Shown: positions 12,001-24,831 of the stretch, in pieces
How the letters are laid out: the number at the start of each line of letters is the position of its first letter
Position numbering within the stretch: the stretch's first letter is position 1
Assembly (NCBI GenBank): GCA_030544235.1
Contig: CM060475.1
Span: forward strand, 1,139,920-1,203,919
Length of the DNA stretch: 64,000 nt
Source: Lepturacanthus savala
Taxonomy: Eukaryota; Chordata; Actinopteri; Scombriformes; Trichiuridae
Direction: 5' to 3'
Made by a program: the position numbers and the translations under genes
The notes under the pieces: model-generated
What the model was told of the DNA's origin: nothing
The model's input: the letters and a program-made list of their open reading frames with translations, nothing else
Database searches by the model: none

Positions 12001-13075
12001 ATTTTATTCGATGTATCACTAGAGTTAAGGATTGCACTTTTCATATTGTTTAAAGATGTGATCTGTTCTTCATTTCCTTTAAGGGTTTAGAGGTCACTGC
12101 GCCCTGTTAGTTCAGCAAGTCTGTTTTATCAATCAGAAGCAGACGCTACCGGTAAATAACTTTAAATTAAACATGTTGCATGGGAAAAAAAAAAACGAAA
12201 CTAAAAAACTTTTCTTACTAAATGATAACTGAATGTTTCTAGTGGAAAAAAAAAAAAGTCCGTACACAAAATGTCCTCATTTGGTGACACGCAATGCCCT
12301 TGTGTACAGAATCCTCTTGAGATGTGATGTTTTTTGACATGTGTTGGCAATGATTGACTGATGGGAAAAAGAAATGTAAGCACTTTCTGAGCAGTTGGTC
12401 AACTGAGCAGACTCAGCTTATCCAAACACTTTGCCTTATCTTGAGTCCATCGTGCTTAAGGTTTTATGTTTTTAAGAGCTCTTATGAAATTTATTAAAAA
12501 AAAAAAAACAGAGAGAGACTGATCTCTCTTCTTAAAGCCCTTCTCAGTTTCATTTCAAATATATATCTTTATATCTAAAAAGTCATTTTTTAAGGTTTTA
12601 ACGTGCGCATCGCGAGGCCAAAACGGGGCGACTGCAACAGAGTGAACAGTCATCGATCTTTCTACCTGCAGTCTCCCACGTCTGCAACGAAATCTTTTTC
12701 TTTTTTTTTTATTTTCCTCCCATTGCCTTCCAATGGAACAGTTCTTTTTGTTTTTGGAAGCGTGTAAATACCAGCTTTAGCCAGCAGAGGGCGCTGCAGC
12801 GGAGACTGCAGGTCAGGATTGTGACTGCCCGTGCCATCGTTGTTGCAGTGAACCCTACCGACAAAAAGCAAAAGACATACACAAATAATTTGACAAGAAA
12901 AACCCTCATCGGATTTATAGGTTCAATGTAATCATTTTTCAATGTATTCTTTTTTTTTTTTTGCATATATTTTGTGCTATATTATGTTTCTATAGTCAAA
13001 TGTTTCTTTGGTTCCAGCAAGATAGTGTAAAATCTATTGAAAGAAAGAAATAAAGAAAATCAAAGGAATTTCTTT
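9061..13075 (+). other. mbnl2: mbnl2 3' untranslated region, about 4 kb
   Basis: AT-rich non-coding sequence after the stop. AATAAA signals lie at 11547-11552 and 13049-13054, suggesting a shorter and a full-length 3' end. Two Pumilio-type words TGTAAATA occur at 9120-9127 and 12763-12770. It also holds a (CCAA)n stretch near 9679-9710, a short TG run near 10100 and A-rich tracts at 10266-10316. Long 3' UTRs are usual for MBNL genes. The exact cleavage site is inferred from the distal signal. Confidence 0.7.
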
Positions 13076-13076
13076 G

Positions 13077-13310
13077 TCTGGACCGTTTTATTCATGTCAT
13101 ATTTGACGAGTTATTTACATGCAAATAATCTTTTCTTTGCAGAAAATAGCATTTTAATAGTTAATATAGTATTATTTCTGGGAGGGTTTGTCTTTTCTTG
13201 ATGTTCTCAGGAGGAAGCTGATGACGTCATGGTGCAGGAAACAACTGGAAACTTATTATTTGCTTAAAACCTTTTGTCTAAGTTTAGATTTTCTTATAGG
13301 ATTTAATGGG
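13077..13310. mobile_element. Truncated TTAA-type MITE copy
   Basis: Shares recognisable blocks, in the same order, with the element at 33000-33456: TTTGCAGAAAA..AGCATTTTAAT, TTCTGGGAGGGTTTGTCTT, ATGTTCTCAGG and TGCTTAAAACCTTTTGTCTA. It ends in TTAATGGG followed by TTAA at 13311-13314. The left end is missing, so it is an incomplete copy lying just past the mbnl2 polyadenylation signal. It carries a perfect CRE palindrome at 13222-13229. Confidence 0.6.
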
Positions 13311-13314
13311 TTAA

Positions 13315-15239
13315 ACCTCCTGAGATGCTGCTTTTTAGTTACAGGGCTGTAAATGTTTATGCTGGAGCAGTAAGGCCATCGACATATGGTCAAATCATCT
13401 TATTCATCTCTGTTCTCACATTGTGCAAACTTCCTCTGGCTGAGATGGTCGTGTTTATTCCTCGGGGCTCTCAAAGACCCCCGGTGGTCCCTGAATCCCT
13501 CCGGGACCCTCTGCCATAAAAGCAAATAAACAGCAGTCGCCTGTAATTAGAACAACATGAAAACACACAAACGAGGATAACGACAAGGTTTTTAATGCCG
13601 CGGGGGCAATAAAGCCGGACTGAGCTTTCCAGATTTTTTTCCACAGATAAGACCGAGCGCTGGGGACACAGCAAACTATGTCTATGTCATTTCCTGTTTC
13701 TGCAGTGGAGCATTTTCTGAAGTTGGATGAAATATATATATAAATGCTGTTTGTATGGGAGGTTATTAATACCACGGCTTTAATGGCTGCATGTGAAAGG
13801 GTAGGGCCTCGTCTCGCGTTGGCAGCTGTGGATGGAAAATGGAAAAAAAAATAAAAAATCAGCCTTCTAGTTAAAATCTCACAGGCCAGACTCATGGTAA
13901 TTGTGCTAATATCAGCGTTGCCACATATTCTAACAATCAGCATGTCCCAGACGTGTCCCAGACAAGGTCAGCAGCTGAGGATATAGACTCAGAGGGGGTG
14001 ACGAGGCCTCTACTGATACCGGTCGGAATAATCAGGACTCCAGTCGTCTGGTGTGTGGAGAATTTCCCCCAAAATTCAACAGCGGCCATAGGAAACGCGA
14101 ACAAAGGAGGAAATGTGAGACGCGTAATAGTTCAAAAAGGTCAAGAGGTCAAGCAAATGTGACGGTTACTAAGTTATTTCCACTCAAACATGATCTATTT
14201 CTGTAATGTCGATTTTAAAAGGTTTGTTTTTGCTGTCTTTTAATCTACTTTTGTCATCTGTCTTGGTTGCTATGACGATGTAATTCCCCTTTAGGGTTTA
14301 ATAAAGATTTCTATCTTTTCTATTGCCCATCTATAACATTCCCTGAATGTTCATTCCAGGTTTCTACTCCCTCCCTCTGAGTTCTAAGATAACATTCCCA
14401 AAATGAAGTAATTCATAAAACGTCCCCCTGAGGTTCCCTCTTTGTAGAATATTGTGTAACTCCATCCTCCTCCAATAACTTTTAAAGAATGTTGTGTAAT
14501 GCTTCTTCTAACCTTCCCAGAACAGTGTTCTTACATTATAAAAACTTCTTTTTTAACTATCTAGTGTAATATTAAGGAGAAATGTTCCCAGAACATTTTA
14601 GGTTCCAAATGTAACTCCCATAAATCAGTTATTAAGTTTGAATTAATTAATTAATTGGGTCGCATTTACATTATGGCTGCAGGTGTTTCATGCTCAACTT
14701 ACATTAAAAACACCCTTTAAGGTAATACTAATTAATTATTAATCATTATTATTAATTGCAGCTAAAAAAATAAAAAGTAGGACATGAAATTCATTCATTT
14801 CTGTCATAACTTATACAGAGGAAAACCCTATTTTACTTATATAATAAAAGAATTTAAATAAATTACTATATATTTTTTACAGTTTTGCTGATTTTTTTCT
14901 GTCAGGAAGGAATAAAACATCCAAAATTGCTGCACCCCCAGCTATAATTTGTTAATTTCTAGTAGTTTAGCTGGTACTTTCCTTCATATATTACAAAAAT
15001 ATATCTATATTTTAATGTTTGCATCTGATAAGGATGCAGATATATGTTTTTCCACAAGCCCCCTCCCTTTTTTGTTTGTCAGTGGCACTAATCTCCCTCC
15101 ATATCTTCCAGGAAATAGTAACATCCAGTGGATGCACCGACTCCAGAGGCGTGGATTCCCAGCACCGTCGCCTCCTTTAAGGATAAATAGCCTCTTCTCC
15201 TTTAAGTGGAGCGTAGCCCCGCTGTGCGGAGACATGTAG
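13315..15239. other. Intergenic region between mbnl2 and rap2a
   Basis: No exon supported. A stretch at about 14335-14625 repeats words such as AACATTCC and GTTCC, and looks like a decayed tandem or palindromic repeat. The AT-rich block at 14640-14900 includes runs of TTAA. The remainder shows nothing recognisable. Confidence 0.4.
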
Positions 15240-15529
15240 GAAGGAAGATGTGCCGCCCGGTTGCTTCTAATAGTCTGATTTTCGCCACGCCGACGCCTTA
15301 TTGCATTATGGATGCCGCCGGAATGGTGTCCCTTCAACGCGGCGTGGGGATATTTCAGTAAAGCGGCTGCGTCTGCGGGGTAAATGCTCCGGCATCATCC
15401 CGATTTACCGATCAGCTACACCTACATCTCCATCTGAGTCCGGGCTGTGCGCATATGGGGCCGCGTTTCCTTTCTCCGCAGCGCCAGACTTGATTCTCTG
15501 CATGCCGGATTCGGGCGCACAGGAGCGCT
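15240..15529 (+). promoter_or_regulatory. rap2a: rap2a CpG-rich promoter / 5' UTR
   Basis: GC and CpG content rise sharply here against the AT-rich flank and continue into the first coding exon. The exact transcription start cannot be placed; no TATA box at a convincing distance is seen. Confidence 0.5.
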
Positions 15530-15843
15530 ATGCGGGAGTATAAGGTGGTGGTGCTGGGCAGCGGCGGGGTGGGGAAGTCGGCGCTCACGGTCCAGTTCGT
15601 CACCGGGACATTCATAGAGAAGTACGACCCGACGATCGAAGATTTCTACAGGAAGGAGATCGAGGTGGACTCGTCCCCGTCGGTGCTGGAGATCCTAGAC
15701 ACGGCCGGCACCGAGCAGTTCGCCTCCATGAGGGACCTTTACATCAGGAACGGCCAGGGCTTCATCCTGGTCTACAGCCTGGTCAACCAGCAAAGTTTTC
15801 AGGACATCAAGCCCATGAGGGACCAGATCATCAGAGTCAAGAG
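15530..15843 (+). CDS. rap2a: rap2a coding exon 1
   Basis: Starts at the only plausible ATG (MREYKVVVLGSGGVGKS) and ends at AG before a GTGAGG donor. It codes for residues 1-104 and the first two bases of Arg105, covering the P-loop, both switch regions and the DTAG motif. Codons are very GC-rich at position three. Confidence 0.95.
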
Positions 15844-18800
15844 GTGAGGCTTTGTTCGCTGGATTGATGTAAACCAGCTCTGAATTATTAATATGATGCA
15901 ATAGACGGGCTTATTACATGTCACATTATTACCCAAGGGTTGAATAGTGGTTCATAACCATTGCTGCATTCCCTAATTAGTTAATTAACATTGTGCTGGA
16001 GTTCCACCTGGTACCTATCAAGAGCCCCTGAAGAGTCCTTGAATTGTTAAGGTTTTAGTTTACATCGAATCACAGAATCATCTCTGATTAATTAAACTAC
16101 ATTTCTCTGGAGTGTCACAGCCCCCGCCCCCTCGAGCTCCTTGAACTTAAGGTGTGGAACCTCCCAAAAAAATGCACGTTGAAGCCGGGATCATCTCTAA
16201 TTTACGACCTCTCATCTCCCTCCTCCATCTCCGTGAGAAGCTGCAGCTCTGTAGTCCTCATAAGACCCAGCTGCAGCTCACCTGTCATACATCAACCCGC
16301 TGAACCCTCCCCGGTTTGATATTCTGTGTCTCACACACATGACTAACTGTGGGTGGCTTTGATCAGTGCGGCCCATTACTCAACGAATCCACATGAGCTC
16401 ATCTCATAGCCGCGTTGAGGCAGAGAAGCTGTGATCCCTCCTTCTGTTTGTGACATGATTTAGCCTCAAAAGGAGCCTCCCTTTATTTCGGACAACACTT
16501 TGATGACACTGACCGGCTGTGAGATAAGAATCTTTTTGGTGTTTTTAGCAGAAAAAGTCGTTTTATTCTACCGGAGAAACACACAAGCATTATTTTACTG
16601 CAATAATAAAACTAGAGAAAATGGGGAAAATGAAGAACTTGTGTAGACGTTGTATACGTTAACATAATATGTCCCAAATTATCATTGGCCCCTCAAATTA
16701 TCACATTTTATGGGCTATATGGAGGCTTCACCAAATTAGCTGATGCGTGGCAGCTCAAGTTATTTTTGCTATAATTAATCATCGCTGTGAAATTAAACGA
16801 CATTTCGCTGGAGTACCACCTGGTACCCATTAGGAGCCCTTGGGAATCAATGAACCCACCGTGAAGAACCTCACACATCAGCACAGGATCGTGTCAAACT
16901 TAACTCTTTCTGCAGAATCTACAGTCATTTCACATTTGTGCATAATAATAATAATATTTTCAGAGGTTTTAAGCACGGCCAGATGCTCTAAAACACAGTA
17001 TCTGATAAAACTAAACCTGAGATGTTGGTGACTCTATCTTATTGCCCAGATCTCTATTAATGGCCTGTAGGAATGATGGCCAAATGATGAATGAAAACGG
17101 AATGATCCTTTAATCACATGTCATATCATAGGCTAAGATCTTTATTGAAAACTATCATTTCTTCACCTGCCTTCATCTATTTAGAGTGTGTGTGTTTCAG
17201 GGCATTTTATCACATCCTCCTTCCATCCCTCTCTGAGGTGAACCGAGTGCTCCCTCCGCTGATGACGTCACGGCCCGGCGTCACAGCTGATGAGTCAGAG
17301 CGGATGCACGAGGGAACTCCTTTGAAATGAATATTATAATGCAGGATAAAATCGCGCTCCGTCGCCTCTAGCTAGCCGCCATGCGAAGCAGCAGCAGCCG
17401 CCGCCGCTGTCCTCAAGTGGATGTCTATAAATATTTCATATTTTTACTTCACACTGCTCTGGGTTTGAAGCAGGATTTGTTACTGCGTGTGAAGAACACA
17501 GTACGAAATAAGACATTTATTGTTTTAATTTGTCTCATTCTTATTATCGTGTATAGATTCTATAGATGTTTGTCATTATTAATTATTAAGGCTGGTTCCA
17601 GCTACTCTAATGTGAGGTTGTGTATTCAGAGTCTTTTTCAATGTTGGACAAAACAAACTACTTAGTATGCATATGACAGCATGTAACTGGATTTTTTTGT
17701 TTTTTTTTGAATGGGCAAATATTTAGTTGTATGCGCATAAATTATATGTGTGTAGAGCACTTCCAATCAAAGATTAAACCACAGCTCTGTGTTTCTCTGA
17801 TAGAAGGATGAGTCGGTGGTTAAATGACTCCAAGGGTCCAACATAACAACACTACGTCACAAGAGAAATAATAAAAATCATAAATAGTAAGCATAATATT
17901 ATTAAAAATTGAAATATGATTACAGACACTCATGAGATAATAATACCACATTAAGACTTCACTTGCAACAAACGATTGATTTTCATTATCGTCTACGAAA
18001 TGTCGGAAAACGGCCAAAAACATTGACACAGGCCAATCAAACCAAACTTTTCCCTCTCAAAAACCAAATCAAAGCAGTCAGTCAGTCATTTTCTATACCT
18101 GCTTATTCCTCATTAGGGTCACATGGTCTGCTGGAGCCAATCCCAGCGCGTTACACGGATACACCCCAGATGGTCGCCAGCCAATCGTGGGGCACACACA
18201 CCATTCACTAACACACTCACACCGATTTAGAGTCTCCAATTAACCTCAGCATGTGTTTGGACTGAACCTGGAGAAAACCCACCAGACACGGGGAGAACAT
18301 GAACCTCCACACAGAAAGGTCCCAGACCCAGGACCAAGGAGGTCTAGAACTTGCGACCTTCTTGCTGTGAGGCAACAGCACTAACCCCTGCACCACCGTG
18401 TCGCAAATCAAAGCAACCAATTGAAAATAATGGTGTAGATTCCAAGCTGTTTTCTAGCCTTCACTGCGTATTATGCTAAATCTGAGCATACACGTCACAT
18501 TTAACAAACCAAATCAATGTACAGCATGGACACATGCAGGGACAGGTAGAAGACGCTCATTAAGGGTGCATTCAGGGTGCAGTAAAGGTGCTTTTCCACC
18601 AACAGCAATTGGTGCGCACCAAACTGTCCATTTGAACCAAATGCACTTAGTTTGGTTTGTTTCCTTGGTGTAAAAGAATCAGTCACATTTGGGTGGGTCC
18701 ATGAAATCAGGTGCATCAAGACCGCCAAAAAAGAGGTGGTTTTGGTGACTTTGCACCAAAAGACAAACTTTGGTGTGGTCCCTCTGGTGAGAAGAGATGA

Positions 18801-21800
18801 GGGGATACTTATTATTTCATAGCCTACATTGGAACAATGTTCGTCCCATATGACTCTGCCTGAAATGACGCTATATGCATCTTCGACGACTCCAGTGCAT
18901 CAGCCGCCAAGGCTCATTTTGGAATTGGATGTTTTTCCAACATGAAGATCTTTGCAGGTATGAAAGTGGACCACGCTGGAGTCTAAATGCTAATTAGCAA
19001 ACATTTTGTTGCCTGGTGCGTACCTCATAATCGTACTAACTAGTGGTGTGCAAAGCGCCTTCGAACACATGCAGACTATCGGCTGGGTGTCCATCTTGAA
19101 TGAGACGACGGACAGACCCAGCTCCTGGTCTCCATTAGCCGTCTCCAGGAGATCAGACGGCCTTCTCCTGAACCTCCTGCTGAGCCAGCAGCAGCAGCAG
19201 CAACGTGCACCACACTGAGATATAGTGTGTGCCCACTCACCAGAACGTAATGGGATTGTGTTGGGTTGGAAGCCAAGAAGACATCAGGCCTCCATTAGGG
19301 GAGTCATATAAACCAGAATGCTTATGCGGAGACTCTTTGTGGGGGAAGCATGGGAAAAGAATGCTATAGGATAGCATGTTGTGCTGCTGCAGGTGGCGTG
19401 AAGCCATGAGATACTGTCTCCTGCAGTGAAAAAACCCACATATCACCTCCATCATGCTGACTTCCACAAGGAGGGGCAATGAAAAGCAGGAAAACACAGA
19501 AATCAGCGTTTTTATCTGCACTGTTATTTGTATAATTGGTGGATATGTGATAGAAAACAAGACTCTCAAAGCCTCACAAAATAAACCCCATGTCAGTCGC
19601 CATCACAAAAAAAACATCTGGGTGTAGCCATTTCACAATCTAATAATCTCTTTGCCTGCATGTAAAGGTTTGCGGTTCTGTCGGCACAGGAGGAAGCATG
19701 TTCAAAGGACCAAAGCGGCGTTTTCCATGCTGCACTGATGCTGTGTCTAATAGCAGGAGGTGAGCGTCACGCATCGCTGGGTGGGAATAGGGTGGAGAGA
19801 GAGAAGGACCCAAACTACGTATCCCAGGAGGCACTCTGGTGTCGCTACAAAGCAGCTTCCTGACCTCAGGCTTTTAGCCATCAGGAAAGAGCGGTTTGTT
19901 AAAGCAGAGCCGCCAGCAAAGTGCTCATTGTTGAAGTGTGAGTCAGTGTTAAGTGTGTTTTTACCATAGAGGCTTCCTCTATTTCTCACATTCAGAACTG
20001 ACTTGTAGCTTTCTGGCAGCTCTCGAACACCAAAAAGCACATCCTTGCATTCGATTCCAATCTAATACACACTGGGAAAGAGATTTCTCAGGTTTTTGTG
20101 TATTAACCCTGTGAAATAAAGCTGCAGTATATTTACTGCCAACAGTAAATTGCACTAAGCAGGAGGTTCTTTTCTCAGACTATTCCAGAGCCTCGAAGAG
20201 GTAAATATTTCACAATAAAAGTCAGAAAAACATGATATGATATGTGGCCGTGAAAGTTATTTTTGTCATAAACAGTCATTGCTGCATTCTCTAATTAATT
20301 CATGATGAAATATAACAGTGGAGTACCACCTGGTACCTATCAAGATCCTGTGGAATTCCATGAACTCCATGTGGGGAACCAGCACAGAATCTTGGTGTAG
20401 CAGAATGAGAGGACTTCCTATGTCGGGCTCCACCTCAAAGGTCCTAAATGTGTCTAGAATACAAGATAATTTCTGCAGAAGACACAAATTGCGGTGGGCG
20501 ACATGTTTCATTTACTCGTTGAGCTTGTTAATCATCTGACGAAAATGAGGGACTTATCTTTGATCTGCATCTGGGCTTCCCCACATGTAGATGATTATCT
20601 TCCTCCTCAACAAACTTGCACTCATATTACTCAATTCAGATTTCTCCCAGACTGAATCACTGCCCACGTCTCCAATATTAAAGAACCATTCAGTAAGTCT
20701 GCTGCTATAAAAACATTGGCGACAGAGCCAACTGGAGTTTGGTGGGTTGGTGGGGAAATAACAAATCCTGACTTGGCGTGTTTCTTCAATGAACACGACA
20801 AGTTGTTAACTGCTTCAACATTCAGCGTTTTTTACTAACGTGAAATCCTGATACTTTTCACAACCTGAGGAGATTATTGTCTCCTCTAAAAACTTCTAAA
20901 TCTCCACTTCCAGACTCAAAACAGAAGGGAAATAGGACCATTTTAAACATATTAGTTGTCCTCATACTACATTTTTGGGTTTTGTTGCTTTCCTCCATTT
21001 AACTGCACAGAACACAGAGAATAATAAAATTAATGAGGACTCGCTTGGCAACTCTTTTTTTTGTCCTCATACTGCGTTTGTAAAGAAAATGAGATTATCT
21101 GGAGGAGCTGGGCTGCACCATTAAAGATAGCAATGAAGCTTGGGGGATTCATTTCATTGGAAGAAGAAGAAGAAGAAGAAAAAAGCAAAGCGTTTCTCCA
21201 TCTGCTGTGCAGACCCTCTTCTACATCTGTTTATCACAGGAATGTAGTTTGTTTTTTTCGATTCTTCTCGCAGCGAATCTGCAGAACGTCTGCAGGACGC
21301 TTTGATCTCCTGCAGTTTGAGAGTTAATGCACTGGTCCATCGGTTGTGTGATTGTTTTTTTGTTGATTTTTTTTTCTTCCTAGGAGCAGATACATGGCTG
21401 GTTGTCACAGTGAAGCTGCTCCAACTGCTAATTAACAGCAGATGCAGAGAGCAAAGAGGCGGCTGCAGGGTTGGAGGCTTCACGTTGGAGATGCCTGCCT
21501 GTTCTTTTGTAATTCCTGTGTGTGTTAGTGGGTGCTGTGGGGCTTGTAAAAAACGGTGAAGTCACTGTAGCTATTTAGCACAGCGGGTTGCCTGATAATA
21601 AGGCTGTTGTACCCTGCGGCTGAGTGGAAAAAGTCCATCTTTTTTATTTTTTTGTGAGTTATAAACACTGCTCCTCTGTGTGTGGGAGGGTTTATTTGTT
21701 TGCCTCTTTTTTTTCTCCCCCAACAATGGAACTAGCTTTTTCTGAAGGTCGGATCATATCAGAGTTTCACGTTCGATGTCTTTTTTTGGCGGTTGAGGGG

Positions 21801-22942
21801 GGATCCATAAATATTTCCGGCTCCGTGTGATTTGCGGCCGTCCACCTGCCGTCGTCCGTTCCATAAATCCCCGCTCGTGATTTATCTGGTGATTTTTCTG
21901 CAGAATACCAAAAGCTGCATATGATTCCTACAGCTGGCGGTTGCAGCCGATGACACATTCCAAACGGGCTGATATAATTCCCAACGACGCTGCCAAGAGG
22001 AAGTTACGCCTGTGCTTCTTTCTCCTGCTTTATATTCATATATATGTGAGAAACATCCACATCCATATCCTGTATATATGTATTTGTTCCACCTGTATGA
22101 ATCCATCCTGTTGAGCTTCAAGTCGTCCAACTCTCACATCAGAATCTTGGTAACATTGATTGACAGATGGTTCATCCAATCACATGCCAATTACATTTCT
22201 ATGATTTTTATGGACAAATAATTGAATAATTTAGCTTATTTCATTGTTTTTCCTGATCTGGATCAGTTGGGTCTTGTTTTAAGTTGTAAATAAAGTATTT
22301 TTAATTTTTAAAAAATGCAGTATTCTAACTATATGACATGTAGATTTCATTTAAAACCAGGTTTAAGCCCAATAACCTTTTGTGGTTGTACATATATTCC
22401 ATATTTTCTATCATTTATAGCAGGAAAACTGTCATTTTGATCAATTACTAATATAAAATTTGAATTGGTGCAGCTGTCAAAAATGCATATACATCTCATT
22501 TTATAAGCATCACAGGTCTATAGTTGTGCAATAAATGTAGTAGCAGTGGGAGATACAAACATAAAGTAGTAGTAGGAAAACGGAAATACTCATTTTTTAC
22601 ATGAGATGTGACAAAATATGAATGATATGAGAGAAAAAGCGAAGGTTTTAGCCTAAAATCAGCATGAAGATGCGAATCGTGCAGTACGGCTGGTAGAAGT
22701 AGTTGAGATATTTGTCTTATTAGCTCTGATTTTTAACCCCTGACTGATATATCCTTCAATAATCCATGGAAGCAGCCTGTAAATGTCCTGCGGGGCAGGT
22801 TTTGTTCCTGCTGTGTGGAGCAGCCTCAGCATCTCCTGAAAACTCTCCTCGCCCTCTCAGAGAAGCTGGCTCTCCCTGTGTCTTTGTAGTTAAATATAGA
22901 GTTTCTCCTGCAACGCTGTCAGATTGCATTTGTCTGTGCATG

Positions 22943-22995
<53 letters not shown>

Positions 22996-23133
22996 CGGTG
23001 CACTCCTTGTTCACACTTCACACACCCCAAAAAAACACACCAAACACACACAGTGCAAGATGCTGGTCCTGCTGAGGTCAGCTGCTGGTTTGGTGCGAGT
23101 GTACAGTGTTTGTACAGTAGCAGCAGCAGAGGT

Positions 23134-23184
<51 letters not shown>

Positions 23185-24604
23185 GGTGGCATTTCAGCCT
23201 GAGTGAGTTTTCTCCACCTAACAGTTTTGTTTGAGGCAGAAATTGATGACAATATATGGATTTGCCTGTTTATTTTTATCTTTTATCCTCCTGGAGGTCA
23301 AAGGTCGCGCTTCCTAGCGGTTTCCCCTCCCTGCCTTGCTGAAGAGCACTCCAGCAGGTGCTAAGTATCCTCCCTGCCGTCTCTCTCTCCCCGCCAGCCC
23401 TTTTCCACGCCTCAACTCTCCTCCCAGCTGAGCGCCGTGGCAACAGGCCACCAATTTGTAGATAAGAGCCCATTTCTCAATAGCGCCAGCGGATCAATAA
23501 CTCCCGGGCCCGGGATGCACTTAGGAATGACTGATGGCCGAGGCTATTAGGTGGTCTGTGCCATTACCTGTTGTGAGAATATATACCCGCCGTAATTGAC
23601 ATTCTGTAGTTTAATCAGAGGAAAACATGAAGGGCGTCTAACGGAGATGAAATATCTGTGGAATCAGACTTTACTGGGGGAAGTAAAGGGTCAGTTCACC
23701 CAAATTACAGAACTGAGACGTGGCTGCAGAGCAATCAATCCACTTGATTGATCAGCATTCAGTTTATTAGAAGGAATGGATTATCATCAATCGATAATGT
23801 ATTGATTAATTATTGCAGCTCAAAACACATACATTTAGCCGTATAATGTATTTTGTCTCATATCTATGCAATGATCTATAATAAGCTTAAACTTTAAATT
23901 CTCCTAATTTAAACGATATTTACTTACTCGTCGTTTTCATTTGCAACTTTTAATGACACCACTGGAGAAAGTTGGGAATGATTAACTACATTAACACTGC
24001 GTTTGACACCGTTGACGATCACATCCTATTACACAGTTTAGAACATTTAATTGGCTTTAAAGGAGGCGAATTAAGCCGCTTCAAGTCCTAGTTATCGGAT
24101 CGATTTCCATTTGTTCGGGATGAATCCTCCATCCGTGGAGCGTCATAACCTGACTTCCCTCTTTTTTCCCTTTAAATTATGATATTTGAGTGAATTGAGC
24201 CTTTACGGATCCACTTATTTCAATTTCAGGCTGTTTTTAAAATGCAGCACAGTTATTACGAAGCAGAAGTATAGTTTAAAAACAAGGTACGGGGCCGACG
24301 TTCTCGACCAATCACGTGAGAGCACCACATTAGCCATATTCAATTATTCAATAACCTATTCCATTACTCTCCGCAGCCTGGTTTCCTTGTATTGATGGCT
24401 CGGAGGGATGAGGACCGGGATCGGCAACCGCATGCAAGGAAAGCTGCTTAGTGCACGAACGTCACAAAGTGGAGCGCTAACGATTTTAAACAAGAATCGG
24501 AGGCCATTAAACGTGCAGAAGCTCACACGCCACGCTCCGGCATGTATAATGTATCCAGGAATCGTGGAAAAAGGAGTCGTTTTGTGTGTGTGTGTGTATG
24601 TGTG

Positions 24605-24636
<32 letters not shown>

Positions 24637-24782
24637 ATGACAGTTTTGCGGCGGGACACCCGGGGACTGATGGAGGCCTCTGGGAAGCTGCGAGACGTCT
24701 GTAGCCGTGTTTCTCCTTCTATTCTCGTTCGTTGTGCTTTGTTCAAAGACTTATTGTTTCTAAAAGCCACAGTATGTAGGCC

Positions 24783-24831
<49 letters not shown>

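Noticed and set aside
14335..14625. Named satellite or transposon
   Set aside because: Repeated AACATTCC/GTTCC words are visible, but no clear unit length or termini could be established.
22890..23252. ORFs of Cys-Val and His-Thr repeats (also at 24507-24872)
   Set aside because: They are translations of TG/CA microsatellites.
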